Below, one piece after another: positions 36,687 to 46,066 of a stretch of DNA of 64,000 bases. Location of the stretch: NCBI GenBank assembly GCA_039985655.1, contig JBDWSF010000005.1, positions 62,001-126,000 of the forward strand, given 5' to 3'. The notes beneath the pieces are model-generated. The model searched no databases and had not been told where the DNA came from. It saw only the letters and a list, made by a program, of their open reading frames with translations. The DNA is from Postechiella sp039985655. Its GTDB lineage: Bacteria > Bacteroidota > Bacteroidia > Flavobacteriales > Flavobacteriaceae. Made by a program: the position numbers and the translations under genes. Within the stretch, counting starts at the first letter, position 1; the number at the start of each line of letters is the position of its first letter.

Positions 36687-37811
36687 TTATATATTTGTAT
36701 TTATTTGAGCCCAAATATTGGGATTGTCTTTATATTTATAAACACGCACATAATTTATAGCTGGTTTATGTTCATTATTGTTACTATTTTTTTCATAGGC
36801 TCCTATGAGTGTGATTGTGCCGTTGCCCGACAAGCTTATATTATTAAATCCTGATAAATTATACCCCGATGCTTTACCATCTATATCTGCGCCTCTCTGC
36901 ATCCAGGCATTAAACTTATTTTGATAAGCACGGACATAACTATATCTTATGCCTTCATCATTGTTCATATATGCCCCTATAGCCACGGTAGAACCATCGT
37001 TTGACAAACAGATATTCCATCCTGAAAAACTATTATCTGTTGGTTCTCCAACAATATCATCTCCTATTTGCTCCCAATTTCCTAAAATATTCATATAAAT
37101 ACTTACATAGCCGCCTGAAGGTGCGCCTCCTTGATGAGCGCCTATGGCCACTGTAGTGCCATCGTTAGACAAACTCACACTTGCCCCGAAATAATCTTTT
37201 ACGCCTTTACCATTTATATTTTCACCTATTTGAGTCCAGATTCCTGAAATATTTTTATAAACTCGTACATGACCTGAATTTGTACCGTTACCGCTATTGA
37301 GAACGGCTCCTATAGCCACAGTAGCACCATCACCAGATAAACTCACACTATAACCTGACCAATCGTCCTCTGCCTCACCATCTATATCTGCACCTACTTG
37401 TTTCCAAATTCCAGAATTATTTTTGTAAACACGTACATGTCCTGAATTTTCACCGTTACGACCATGGTTATGCATAGCTCCTATAGCCACAATCTCACCA
37501 TTACTAGATAGGCTAACACTATAACCTGACCAATCTCCTACAGTTTCACCATTGATATCTGCACCTACTTGATTCCAAACTCCTGAATTATTTTTGTAAA
37601 CACGTACATGCCCTGATTTTGTTCCATTGTCATTAGCTTCATGAACTCCTATAGCCAAGGTTGTACGGTCGTTAGACCAACTCACACTATAACTTGGCAA
37701 ATTAACTATAGCTTCGTTGGTATTAACGTCTATTTGAGCTTGACCATAACTGGCTAAACTTAGTATCCCAAAAAGGATTGCTTGTATATTTCTTAATTGT
37801 ATCAATTCCAT
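36687..37811 (-). CDS. Secreted beta-propeller (FG-GAP-like) repeat protein
   Basis: 374 residues with a signal peptide (GILSLASYGQAQ) and six repeats of about 55 residues, each with GYSVSLSNDGTTVAIGA-type strands, NSGHVRVYKNNSGIW and QVGADIDGE. Six repeats suggest a six-bladed propeller. The expected T9SS tail is absent; the protein ends within the last blade (NIWAQINTNI), so it may be truncated or a free periplasmic protein. Repetition is also strong at DNA level (GCTCCTATAGCCAC). Confidence 0.75.
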   Translation of the reverse strand: MELIQLRNIQAILFGILSLASYGQAQIDVNTNEAIVNLPSYSVSWSNDRTTLAIGVHEANDNGTKSGHVRVYKNNSGVWNQVGADINGETVGDWSGYSVSLSSNGEIVAIGAMHNHGRNGENSGHVRVYKNNSGIWKQVGADIDGEAEDDWSGYSVSLSGDGATVAIGAVLNSGNGTNSGHVRVYKNISGIWTQIGENINGKGVKDYFGASVSLSNDGTTVAIGAHQGGAPSGGYVSIYMNILGNWEQIGDDIVGEPTDNSFSGWNICLSNDGSTVAIGAYMNNDEGIRYSYVRAYQNKFNAWMQRGADIDGKASGYNLSGFNNISLSGNGTITLIGAYEKNSNNNEHKPAINYVRVYKYKDNPNIWAQINTNI

Positions 37812-38163
37812 TTTATGTTAATTTCAAAGCAAAGATTCATCCTATTCGGCAACTCTTCTAAAAAAAGTGCTGAAGCATGTTAAATTGGGGACTAAAAAAA
37901 GGTTTCATGGGACTTTATAAAAATACCTTAGCGTGCGTATTCACCTCGTTTTATGCATTATAAAGTCTATTTCACAATTTAAATTAGGGTGAAATTGAAG
38001 GTTTCACTGTTCTTTTTAATTTAAACATTGCAGTGTTATGATGAAATCAAGAAAGCCCCAACCTTACCTTGATTTTCAATTCAATAAAAGTGATTTGTAG
38101 AGATAACAAGCTGTTTATTTTTTAAACGCTCTGCTTGTTATATACATACTTACTTTCTTTATA
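37812..38163. other. Intergenic region, left end of a duplicated block
   Basis: From about 37856 (TTCTAAAAAAAGTGCT) the sequence resembles 42207 onward, marking the left limit of a block that is present again in decayed form at 42.2-46.9 kb. No gene seen here. Confidence 0.45.
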
Positions 38164-38198
38164 GAAAATTGTCCATGCATAAGTTATAGATATCCATT
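38164..38198 (-). promoter_or_regulatory. Predicted AraC-family operator (site 1)
   Basis: Two half-sites, TCCAT at 38172 and 38193, exactly 21 bp apart; on the minus strand they read AATGGATATC and CATGGACAATTTTC. It lies just upstream of a -7-like TCGATTTG (38209-38216) for the monooxygenase-fold gene, in the position expected for an activator. Confidence 0.55.
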
Positions 38199-38252
38199 CC
38201 TAGATTCTTCGATTTGCAACAAATTTGCACTGTAACAAAACATAAAATAAAA

Positions 38253-38972
38253 ATGAAAACAAAAATGCCTTTAAGAATAGTAATCTTAGCATTACTTCTA
38301 GGATTTTCAATTCAATTATTTTCTAACCTCAAAAACAGTGATATTATGAAACGTACAAAAAAAGAAACCATCGGATTATTGGTAACAATGAAAGCCAAAT
38401 CTGGCAAAGAACAAGATGTTAAAGATTTTTTACTTAGTGGATTGGAACTAGTAAATGACGAACCTCAAACAGTATCTTGGTTCGCCTATCAGATAGACGA
38501 AAGTACTTTCGGGATATATGATACATTTGAAATAGAAGTAGGTAGACAAGCACATTTAACTGGAGAAGTTGCAAAAGCGCTATTAGCAAATTCTGACAAC
38601 TTATTGGAAAGCTTTGATGTAAACGTGAGTATTCAACCTATAAATGTTATAGCTTCCAATCATAAACCCGGAATACAAAACAAGGGTTTATTGGTTATTA
38701 TGAAAGCTAAAGCAGGTACATCTACAGATGTAGAAAATTTTCTTCAGGTAGGTAAGCAATTAGTAGGAGATGAACCAAAGACTTTATCTTGGTATGCGAT
38801 TAAGTTAGATGACACAACGTTTGCTATTTTCGATACTTTTGCTGATGATACCGGAAGAGATGCACACTTAACAGGCAAAGTGGCAGCTGCTTTGATGGAA
38901 AATGCTCCCGTTATTCTAAGCGATTTTGAAGCCACAGCTATTCAAAAAATAGATGTTTTGGCTTCTAAATAA
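38253..38972 (+). CDS. Tandem antibiotic-biosynthesis-monooxygenase (ABM) fold protein
   Basis: About 239 residues from the ATG at 38253, giving an N-terminal membrane segment (LRIVILALLLGFSIQLF); starts at 38214 and 38346 are also possible. Two homologous ABM-like domains of about 100 residues follow, each with GLLVTMKAKSGKEQDV / GLLVIMKAKAGTSTDV, PQTVSWFAYQIDESTFGIYD / PKTLSWYAIKLDDTTFAIFD and HLTGEVAKAL / HLTGKVAAAL. A dimeric ferredoxin-like fold within one chain is expected; quinol oxidase or aldehyde-related activities are known in the family. Convergent with an AraC regulator. Confidence 0.75.
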   Translation: MKTKMPLRIVILALLLGFSIQLFSNLKNSDIMKRTKKETIGLLVTMKAKSGKEQDVKDFLLSGLELVNDEPQTVSWFAYQIDESTFGIYDTFEIEVGRQAHLTGEVAKALLANSDNLLESFDVNVSIQPINVIASNHKPGIQNKGLLVIMKAKAGTSTDVENFLQVGKQLVGDEPKTLSWYAIKLDDTTFAIFDTFADDTGRDAHLTGKVAAALMENAPVILSDFEATAIQKIDVLASK

Positions 38973-38987
38973 TACCAATTCTAAATT

Positions 38988-39128
38988 AAAAAGAGACTGT
39001 CTAAAAAGTCTAGATTTTTGAGTTTGTCTGGTTACACTTGTCGAAATCTATTATTAATTATCTGTAGTTGATATATTTCGACAAGCTCAGTATAACTACT
39101 CATTTTACTTTTTAGACGGTCTCTTTTT
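38988..39128. repeat. Long inverted repeat / bidirectional terminator
   Basis: Arms AAAAAGAGACTGTCTAAAAA and its near-perfect complement (22 bp, one mismatch) enclose a second inverted pair, CTTGTCGAAAT / ATTTCGACAAG. With A and T runs at the ends it can terminate both convergent genes. The size and nested arms also fit a MITE or REP-like element. Confidence 0.6.
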
Positions 39129-39211
39129 TATTTTTTTTGAATATACGTCACTATAAAACATAGCTTCCATTCAATTTATAAGCCTCTTAATAAATAATTT
39201 ATTGAAAACAA

Positions 39212-40090
39212 CTATAAAAGATTAGCTTGTAATTTTTCCAATTTTGCAAAACCAACTGTCTTTCTGTAGGCATCTGGTGAAACTCCTACTTTCTTTTTAA
39301 AAAATCGGCTAAAATAAAATTCATCTTCATATCCTAAAGCAGCAGCGATTTGCTTTACAGGTTTTGAAGTTAAATAAAGTTCGCGCTTTGCAGCTATAAT
39401 AATTCTATTGGTTATTAAAGCTGTTAGAGTTTGATTTAAATATTTTTTTACTATTCCTGCTAAAGTTTTAGAACTTAGACATAGGATATCTGCGTATTCT
39501 TGTGGTGCGTGTAACCTACAGTAATTACTTTCGATTGCATCTACCAGGTTTTGCAAAACTTCTGACTGTCTATCTGCAAATTTTAATACGGTATCTTTAT
39601 CAAACTTCTTTTTCTGTCTTACAGCTTCAATAAGAAAAATTTTCAAAAAAGCAACAAGCACTTCATGTTGCGCAATAGAATTCTTATCCATTTCTCTTGA
39701 AATTTGATCAATCAGATTAAAAAACAATGTCTCTTTAAACATTTTAAAAAAAGGAAGTCCATGAAAATTACCAAAAAGAACACCTTCTGTTTCAATTTCA
39801 TTTTGATGACGATATGTACAAAAAAAGTCGGGATGAAAATTTAATATAAAACCTGAACATTCCGCTTTCGAGGTTATCATAAAAGGTTGATACGGGGATA
39901 AACAAATCATATGATTTTCTTCGAGTTCATATTCTGAAAAATCTACTTTTAAATTAAAATTATTACTGCGTAACAAGATGATAGAGTAATAATTTTTTCG
40001 TTGTAAATGATCAAATTGGTTTAGACTATTAAACCGCTCTAAACTAAATGCTAATTCATCATTTTGCTTATTAATAATAATTTGGGGCAT
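39212..40090 (-). CDS. AraC family transcriptional regulator
   Basis: 292 residues. An N-terminal cupin-like sensing part (FSLERFNSLNQFDHLQRKNY, ENHMICLSPYQPFMI) is followed by a C-terminal double HTH (PQEYADILCLSSKTLAGIVK and KPVKQIAAALGYEDEFYFSR, FFKKKVGVSPDAYRK). It probably activates the convergent ABM gene through the 21-bp-spaced direct repeats, and a similar site lies 434 nt upstream of its own start. A broken paralogue is at 46067-46927. Confidence 0.9.
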   Translation of the reverse strand: MPQIIINKQNDELAFSLERFNSLNQFDHLQRKNYYSIILLRSNNFNLKVDFSEYELEENHMICLSPYQPFMITSKAECSGFILNFHPDFFCTYRHQNEIETEGVLFGNFHGLPFFKMFKETLFFNLIDQISREMDKNSIAQHEVLVAFLKIFLIEAVRQKKKFDKDTVLKFADRQSEVLQNLVDAIESNYCRLHAPQEYADILCLSSKTLAGIVKKYLNQTLTALITNRIIIAAKRELYLTSKPVKQIAAALGYEDEFYFSRFFKKKVGVSPDAYRKTVGFAKLEKLQANLL

Positions 40091-40953
40091 GATAATATAT
40101 TTTTACTTTAGTTATTATTAGGGTATCTTTTATTTTTTTATTTCCTATTAAATTATGAATATTCTGTTTTAAATATTTTAGGCATATATCATCATTTCAA
40201 TAATATATGCTAAACGTCAAATTTAAAATGAAATTTCAATAAATATGTTAAAAAATTACTAATAGTTTGATTTAAACTTCTAAATATGAATTATTTAACC
40301 AAATACACATCTATAATTACATGCTCTATTATTTCATAAACCCCTTACCTTACTGTAAAGAAAAGACTTTCTTTCAATACTTACAGACTAAATTTATGCT
40401 TTTTATTATGGAGGTTTTGACAAAATCTATTTTTCAAATCTTTGACTTTATTTTTAAGAATCATCATAAATAGAATTGTGAAATTTTTTATTCACAAAAT
40501 TAGTTCCAATATCAATTATAAAACATGGATGATTTCCCATTAACCATGGATGATTTTTAAGAATTGGTTGAATTTTATTTTATGTAAAGAAAAAAGTTGG
40601 TCATTGATCTAGACAACCTTTAGTGTTAAATCCTCCATATTTAAGATTATCACAATATCATTATCATATTAGAAAAGGTCAGAGATTTTGTTTGTAGATA
40701 TATTGAGATTAAATCTAATTCTGAAGATTCTAAGTTATATGACATAAAAGTCAATTGCCTTACCTACATTTAATTGACATAAACAGAAAAAGACATAGCT
40801 GTGATTGACTACATTTAAAATATATGCTTTGTGAAAGTAACATAACGAATAAAATCTAAAAACAGCAACAAAATATTAGAAGTAACTATTCGTAATTCTT
40901 GGTAAAAAAACTAAGAACTAAAACAAAATATTTCAATAGCTTTAGTTTTTAAT
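40091..40953. other. 863-nt gap with a regulatory site
   Basis: No reading frame of note. It holds the predicted operator at 40524-40555; the rest is AT-rich without visible structure. Confidence 0.4.
40524..40560 (+). promoter_or_regulatory. Predicted AraC-family operator (site 2)
   Basis: CATGGATGATTT at 40524 and CATGGATGATTTTT at 40545, a 21-bp spacing identical to the other three sites. Orientation is opposite to the minus-strand AraC gene, as at the other sites relative to their genes. Confidence 0.5.
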
Positions 40954-41373
40954 TTACACAATTTTTAAGGTAGCATCATTATGCTTTTTCTTTAATAAAC
41001 AACTATATTCAATCTTCATATGAAAGGCTAATAAAGCTAAGTAAACTTTGAGTTCTTTTTCTTTATCACTGACTCCTATAGAAAATAGAATCTCTATGAT
41101 TTTTATAGAAAAGGTTGAAACTTCTTTCTCAAGATCTACACTCATAAACTCCTCTCTATCGAGAAGTTGCAAACTAAAAGCTCTTCGATATGCATTGTAC
41201 AAGTTATTAACAAAGAGCTTATTCAAAATCAATCGCTCAATCTCTGCATGCTCCTTTTTATTATTAAACTCTAATTCCTTAGCTATATTTTCCTTATCTA
41301 CACCTTCATATCTTAGACGTAAATAATTTAACTCTTTATCTTTAAATAGTTTTACTGTATTAGCTTGTATCAT
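40954..41373 (-). CDS. Small HTH-like protein A of a paralogous pair
   Basis: 139 residues, no named family. LKDKELNYLRLRYEGVDKENIAKEL-type spacing (seen as KELNYLRLRYEGVDKENIAK) looks like a LuxR/sigma-4 type HTH, followed by an all-helical tail with ALLAFHMKIEYSC. It overlaps the preceding gene by 4 nt (ATGA) and shares its layout (HTH-like segment, then NAYRRAFSLQLLDREEF), so the two are probably an old tandem duplication. Confidence 0.6.
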   Translation of the reverse strand: MIQANTVKLFKDKELNYLRLRYEGVDKENIAKELEFNNKKEHAEIERLILNKLFVNNLYNAYRRAFSLQLLDREEFMSVDLEKEVSTFSIKIIEILFSIGVSDKEKELKVYLALLAFHMKIEYSCLLKKKHNDATLKIV

Positions 41374-41831
41374 CTTAAAGTAATTTTCAATTGTTTTAGG
41401 GAAAGCGTTATGGCATTATCAAAGTCAAGTAAAACATCTTTAGGAAGGTTATATCTAGAAGAAGGTTTACTTTTAAAATCATTAACTATTTTTGATGCAT
41501 AATTTAGAGCTATTTCTTTTATGGCTGGATCGATATAATCTCGTTGTTCTAAAATCCCAAGTTCAAATGCTTTTTGAATTAAAACGTACCAATCTTTAGT
41601 CTTAAATTTCATTTTTAAGGTCCTTTTTATATAGCTTAAATCTTTTTTTTTCATTTCAAGAAAACCTGAAATGAATTGATCATCATAATTAAGAACAAAT
41701 AATCTCAAAAAATACTTTTCATTACTTGATAATTCAATACTGCTATCCTCCTTTATCAATTTAATTGTTCTACACTCCATATTTTTCATTTTATATTTTA
41801 CTAATTCTATAACAAAATCAACACTAAACAC
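41370..41831 (-). CDS. Small HTH-like protein B of a paralogous pair
   Basis: 153 residues. The segment SSNEKYFLRLFVLNYDDQFI then GFLEMKKKDLSYIKRTLKMK resembles a LuxR-type HTH (activation-domain spacing), followed by WYVLIQKAFELGILEQRDYI, which lines up with the second protein. Alternative start at 41783 (MKNMECRT). Located between a zinc-ribbon gene and its paralogue in one transcription unit. Possibly DNA-binding; function unknown. Confidence 0.6.
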   Translation of the reverse strand: MFSVDFVIELVKYKMKNMECRTIKLIKEDSSIELSSNEKYFLRLFVLNYDDQFISGFLEMKKKDLSYIKRTLKMKFKTKDWYVLIQKAFELGILEQRDYIDPAIKEIALNYASKIVNDFKSKPSSRYNLPKDVLLDFDNAITLSLKQLKITLR

Positions 41832-41833
41832 TT

Positions 41834-42040
41834 TTACAATCGTAATTTTTTCTTATTATAAATCTGTTCTAGCACGTTATTTATTTCTTTAAACTCTGGT
41901 GTTAATACAGTTAAATTACCGTTACTATTTATAGTCAATTCTTTTTTACAATGACTACAGCTATATTCTTTTACATGAGAAGTTACGTCTCGAGATATTT
42001 TATAATCGTGCCCAAAAAACTTGCAATACATATTTCCCAT
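41834..42040 (-). CDS. Small zinc-ribbon-like protein
   Basis: 68 residues. CKFFGHDYKISRD then CSHCKKEL gives a Cys/His set that could bind one zinc (C, H, CxxC). I recall similar short flavobacterial proteins with FGHKYK and SCSHCKKE motifs, often near prophage or regulatory genes. First gene of the three-gene unit. Function unknown. Confidence 0.55.
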   Translation of the reverse strand: MGNMYCKFFGHDYKISRDVTSHVKEYSCSHCKKELTINSNGNLTVLTPEFKEINNVLEQIYNKKKLRL

Positions 42041-42524
42041 TTTACCTGTAGTTTAATTTCTTAAGGAGAGTTTTGTTTAAAAATATTTACTTAATCATAA
42101 TGATTAAGTAAATTCACTAATTATATGATAGATTACACTGTGTTTCCTTCATGTTTTTTTAACTCGTAAGTCTACAAGTCTTAAAGATTGATTCTTTATA
42201 TAAATTATTCTAAAAAAAGTGCTAAAACAGATTTAAAGTGGGACGAATTAGTGATTATAGAGGATTTCGCAAAAAAAACTTCTGACTTCAGGGGACTTTT
42301 TCCTTTTAAAAGATTAAAAGCCAATATAATCTGCAAAGCCTTTGGAATGGACCTATTTGGATTCTCACTCTGTTCTACCTAAGAGTAGATTCTGGGGAAT
42401 AGAAACTGGATTAGCATATGTCCCTAAAATCAAGGTGTTGCTTCCTTAATAACCCCACCAATATCATTAAGTTAAGCGGTTATTAAACTCAATACTTGTT
42501 ATATGTATAGCTGTTTTCTTTATC
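42041..42524. other. Decayed copy of the region upstream of the ABM gene
   Basis: From about 42207 (TTCTAAAAAAAGTGCT) the DNA resembles 37856 onward, so the 64-codon frame at 42188-42382 is most likely not a gene. 42090-42130 has a short inverted repeat (TACTTAATCAT / ATGATTAAGTA). No gene called. Confidence 0.4.
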
Positions 42525-42562
42525 GAAAATTGTCCATGAAAAATATCTAAATGTCCATTTCT
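42525..42562 (-). promoter_or_regulatory. Predicted AraC-family operator (site 3)
   Basis: TCCAT at 42533 and 42554, 21 bp apart; minus strand AATGGACATTT and CATGGACAATTTTC. A perfect -7 box TAGATTTG (42570-42577) follows. It is retained upstream of a dead gene copy. Confidence 0.55.
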
Positions 42563-42611
42563 AGAGCCTTAGATTTGCAATAAAATTACATTTTAACAAA
42601 CCAATAATATT

Positions 42612-42672
42612 ATGAAGCGCACAAAAAAACCATCGGATTATTGACGACCTTGAAAGCCAATTTTTTTTGATT
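42612..42672 (+). pseudogene. Remnant of a second ABM-fold gene
   Basis: 42612-42659 aligns with 38346-38397 of the intact gene (ATGAAGCGCACAAAAAAA then ACCATCGGATTATTG and TTGAAAGCCAA), but a 4-nt deletion shifts the frame after KRTKK and the similarity ends at a T8 run. Promoter and operator are conserved, so this is the left end of a decayed duplicate. Confidence 0.7.
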
Positions 42673-43009
42673 AGACTTAATGAATAGAAAAACAAACTAA
42701 ACTAAAAGCTTTCGTTTAACACCTCCTTGGACATCTGATTTCGGTTCTATAATAAACATAGTCGCCCCATACTAAATTGATAATAAAGTGGTTTAATCTT
42801 TTTTAATGGGCTAAACAAATTACGCATAACAAAACATAAACGACTTTAAAACAAAGCTTAATAGACATGATGCTTTCTAAATTATCTCTATAAACTTTTA
42901 AAAGTATTCATCTATTCGCTCCATTCGAAAAGTCGATAAATTGTATTCCCAATACCGTAAAATCTTCAAAATATGTCCCTCAATGAACATTAAATAAACT
43001 TTACCTACA

Positions 43010-43639
43010 ATGTCATACATCATTCAAAAAAAATCAAATCAACTATCTAATAAAGAAAAAAATCAATTGATAGCGTTAATGAAGAGGTACTACCCTACTT
43101 GTAATCAAAAATTTATAGATAACAGAATATCAGGCTCCTGCAAATTTGATATTGTTCTTTAAAAAAATAAAGATATGGTATTAGGGGCCAGCTACAGGAT
43201 ATAAGGGTAATATAATATGGCGTATGGGACATTGGTATGGACAAAGGAATCTTACATACATCTATCCAATAAAAAGAACAGTGGGTTTCTCCATGATTTG
43301 CAGCCCAAAAGTCTTTGAAAATTTTACTAAGCTTTTTAAAAATCATTACCCCAATTTACATTCTAACAAATTAGGCAAAGACGCCTCTATAGTCCGATTT
43401 TTAGAAAGTGTATACAAAAAAAGAAATAGAACTTAACGCTGACTCAAACCATTGTTTTGTTAAAATGGATTATAAGCCTATTGACACCATAAATGATTAG
43501 GAAAAATATTACAATTAATTAATTAATAGGTTTTTCATCGAGAATGAAATCATCAAATTTGAAGGCAACAAAATTTATGATAATAATATAGCCTTAATAG
43601 CAAGTGGTTACAGAAATCCATTAAATTTAAGTTGCCTTT
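43010..43639 (+). pseudogene. Multiply frameshifted unknown gene
   Basis: An ATG at 43010 gives 50 codons with KNQLIALMKRYYPTCNQKFI and GSCKFDIVL, then a stop. Reading resumes in other frames as KNKDMVLGASYR, then IIWRMGHWYGQRNLTYIYPI and SPKVFENFTKLFKNHYPNLH, and weakly to about 43630 (EGNKIYDNNIALIASGYRNP). At least three disruptions are needed. The protein family is not recognised; the order of blocks suggests one original gene of about 200 codons or more. Confidence 0.45.
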
Positions 43640-43973
43640 TTTAAAACACTTAATATCAACAAACATCGTGTACATCTCTACTCTATTGAATAACGACACC
43701 GCATTATAGTTTGATAAAACTGCAGACAATTTATATATAGTTCAATTGGTCATAACGGTATAGTCTTTTTTATCTCTGTTGCTGTGCACTTCGGAAAGAT
43801 ATTGAAATTGTAGCCTGCAAAGATCCTGGGAATGGTCGAATGACATGTAACTATCCATTACCTATATCCCAACAACTCCTTTTTACGTCCCAGCTTTAAT
43901 TGCTTCTAGCACTTTTTTTAGAATAGTTTATATAAAGAATTCATCTTTATTGCAAAGCAAGTCAGAATATATT
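43640..43973. other. Gap, no gene seen
   Basis: Degraded DNA between the pseudogene and the glutaredoxin-like gene. No clear structure. Confidence 0.3.
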
Positions 43974-44567
43974 ATGCATAAATTTAAAATACTAATTATA
44001 CTTTTAGGTATTGCATTTCAAGTTAATGCACAAGAAACACCTCTTCATGTGGTAACCAAAGCTATTCCGAATAGATTAGCCTTTTATGCTATAAATGAAA
44101 ATGAACAAGATGTTGATGTACAAATTATTATTTCTGGTACAAACTTCAGACAAAGTCAAGCTCGGCCACGGTGGATTCGCGTACCAGGAGCCTCAAAAGT
44201 ACATTTGAAATCCATTTTTTTAACACGTGGTAAAAAACCTAATTATACTTATGATTTAAAAATCAATGATAGTCTTTCAAAACGGGCCTTAAAAAAAGAG
44301 TTTGAACGCGTTAAAATCAATCCTAAAAAATCAATTACGGCATATATCACTGAAGCATGTATCTGTGATAGTATTATACAAGCTTTAGAAAATAGTAATT
44401 ACAACTATGATGTTTATATGCTTAGTGAAAACCCTGAAATTAAAAATCAATTAAAAAACTACTTACCCGAAATAGATTCTATAAAAACCCCTATTATTAA
44501 TTTAGGAGGTATATTATTTACTCAGATTATAACTTACGATAAGTTGCTTGAGGAGTTGAGTAAATAA
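43974..44567 (+). CDS. Secreted protein with glutaredoxin-like C-terminal domain
   Basis: About 197 residues from the ATG at 43974 (MHKFKILIILLGIAFQ), which gives a normal signal peptide. After a beta-rich segment (RLAFYAINENEQDVDVQIII) the C-terminal 90 residues look like a degenerate thioredoxin/glutaredoxin fold: SITAYITEACICDSIIQALE, YDVYMLSENPEI, TPIINLGGILFTQIITYDKL, with a cis-Pro-like TP. The CxC (CIC) in place of CxxC is unusual. Periplasmic; substrate unknown. Confidence 0.5.
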   Translation: MHKFKILIILLGIAFQVNAQETPLHVVTKAIPNRLAFYAINENEQDVDVQIIISGTNFRQSQARPRWIRVPGASKVHLKSIFLTRGKKPNYTYDLKINDSLSKRALKKEFERVKINPKKSITAYITEACICDSIIQALENSNYNYDVYMLSENPEIKNQLKNYLPEIDSIKTPIINLGGILFTQIITYDKLLEELSK

Positions 44568-44658
44568 TAACGACTTAAGTTTGCTTCTTTTCTTGTTAAT
44601 TTTAATATCTCAAGTTGTGCTATTACTATGCTTATACATTGCTATTCCAAATTATTTT

Positions 44659-45132
44659 TTAAACTGGTAGAATAAGTGCATCACCAGTCATTTTGATTGC
44701 TCCGATTTCAGTCTCACACTTTACAAACCAATTACCATCGGATAATTGTTTTATCCCATTAACCCAAAATCTTTGAACCAAATTCTTCTCTTCCTTCACT
44801 AATTCTGGCAAACGAATATTAAAATTGGTGGGCCATATCTTAAACCTTTCATCATTTGGTAAATATTCAATGTTTTTGTAATAGCAAAAATAAACATAGA
44901 GCAGCTTTTGACATTGAATCAATGGCGATAAAAAGATAAGATGGCTAGGACTGTTTATCATATCTGTGTAGTACTCACGCGAAAACTCAACTTCTATATA
45001 GCCTTTAGCGCACCGATATTCTTTAATAAATAATTTTTCACGAACATTTTTCTCTGGCATAATATTGAATGACAAATCATTAATACTATCGTCTTTAATG
45101 ACTCTTTCAAACGTTTCAGGTATTTCTCTCAT
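44659..45132 (-). CDS. Hypothetical protein under a predicted AraC operator
   Basis: 157 residues, family not recognised. Helix-strand pattern with SPSHLIFLSPLIQCQKLLYV and a late strand pair SDGNWFVKCETEIGAIKMTG; this order is reminiscent of a hotdog-type fold but no active-site motif is visible. No signal or membrane segment. It lies between the two arms of the decayed duplicate, and a 21-bp-spaced site is 105 nt upstream of its start, making it a candidate member of the AraC regulon. Confidence 0.5.
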   Translation of the reverse strand: MREIPETFERVIKDDSINDLSFNIMPEKNVREKLFIKEYRCAKGYIEVEFSREYYTDMINSPSHLIFLSPLIQCQKLLYVYFCYYKNIEYLPNDERFKIWPTNFNIRLPELVKEEKNLVQRFWVNGIKQLSDGNWFVKCETEIGAIKMTGDALILPV

Positions 45133-46066
45133 TATTTTGCTTTTTTATATTAACCCAATTTTATAAGGGTTAATAATTGTTATGAATTTTTTAAATTATT
45201 TCCTCTCCAATATTACTTTAATCGTGCAAGCGTATACATAGACAATTCTCTATTTTCCATGGACAATTTTTCTAACTAGACGAGAGTGGTTTAATAATAT
45301 CGAACAAAGTGATAATGTTTGGTATATTGTTATTGCCTTTAATATGGGTTAATCATAAAAATCTAAATTATTACTACTCATTTGAATTTTTGTTATACTA
45401 GCAAATACAGATGCTATTTTTTTCTGATTTCTTTGATCTTTTTTTATCAATCTCAACTCATCTTATACAGCCTGAACACAACTGGACAACCCCATTAAAC
45501 ATAAAAAACAGACATAATTGCTATATGTATTTTTCTTTAGAGTATTTACAATTAATGATCTTTTAAATACCATTAATTACAAATATTTAATACAAACTAA
45601 TAACATCCTATAATATGTGCTTAAGCCTCCTAAAATAAGGACGAATAATAAAATTATTGGGATGTTTAAACTAAACATCTGAGTTCGATCTAATAAAAGC
45701 AAGATTTAACCTGCGGGATACTGTTTGTCAACAATTTGAATCAATAAAATATGTTTCAGGTTCTTTATAATATGTGAGGCTTTACAAATTTCAAACTAAA
45801 AACCACTAAACATACCATTTTCTTCCTTCAATTAACATAAACTAGCCTGCTAGTCTATGTTAATTAGAAGTCGAATCTAGCATATTTATTGACTTTTATC
45901 TACGATTCTTACATCGAACTCTGGTTAGGAAGCTTTATATATTTTTTTTGAAGATGTCTATCTCTTCCTAAAAAATTAATTTAATTGTCGCTAAAACAGA
46001 CCACTTTTTGGCTCTTTTTAAGATGAGAAGTTTAAATACATAAGTAAAATTAATGAAGATTTTTAT
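45133..46066. other. 934-nt gap with a regulatory site
   Basis: Apart from the operator at 45237-45273 no feature was found. 45757-45777 (TTCTTTATAATATGTGAGGC) recurs in similar form at 50900-50921. Confidence 0.4.
45237..45273 (+). promoter_or_regulatory. Predicted AraC-family operator (site 4)
   Basis: CATAGACAATT at 45237 and CATGGACAATTTTT at 45258, spaced 21 bp. Same motif and orientation rule as the other three sites. Confidence 0.55.

Noticed and set aside
39001..39127. Long inverted repeat considered as an insertion sequence
   Set aside because: No coding capacity and no target duplication visible; treated as terminator or MITE-like repeat.
42188..42382. Plus-strand frame of 64 codons
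   Set aside because: It falls in DNA that is a decayed copy of the non-coding region at 37856 and has no protein-like features.
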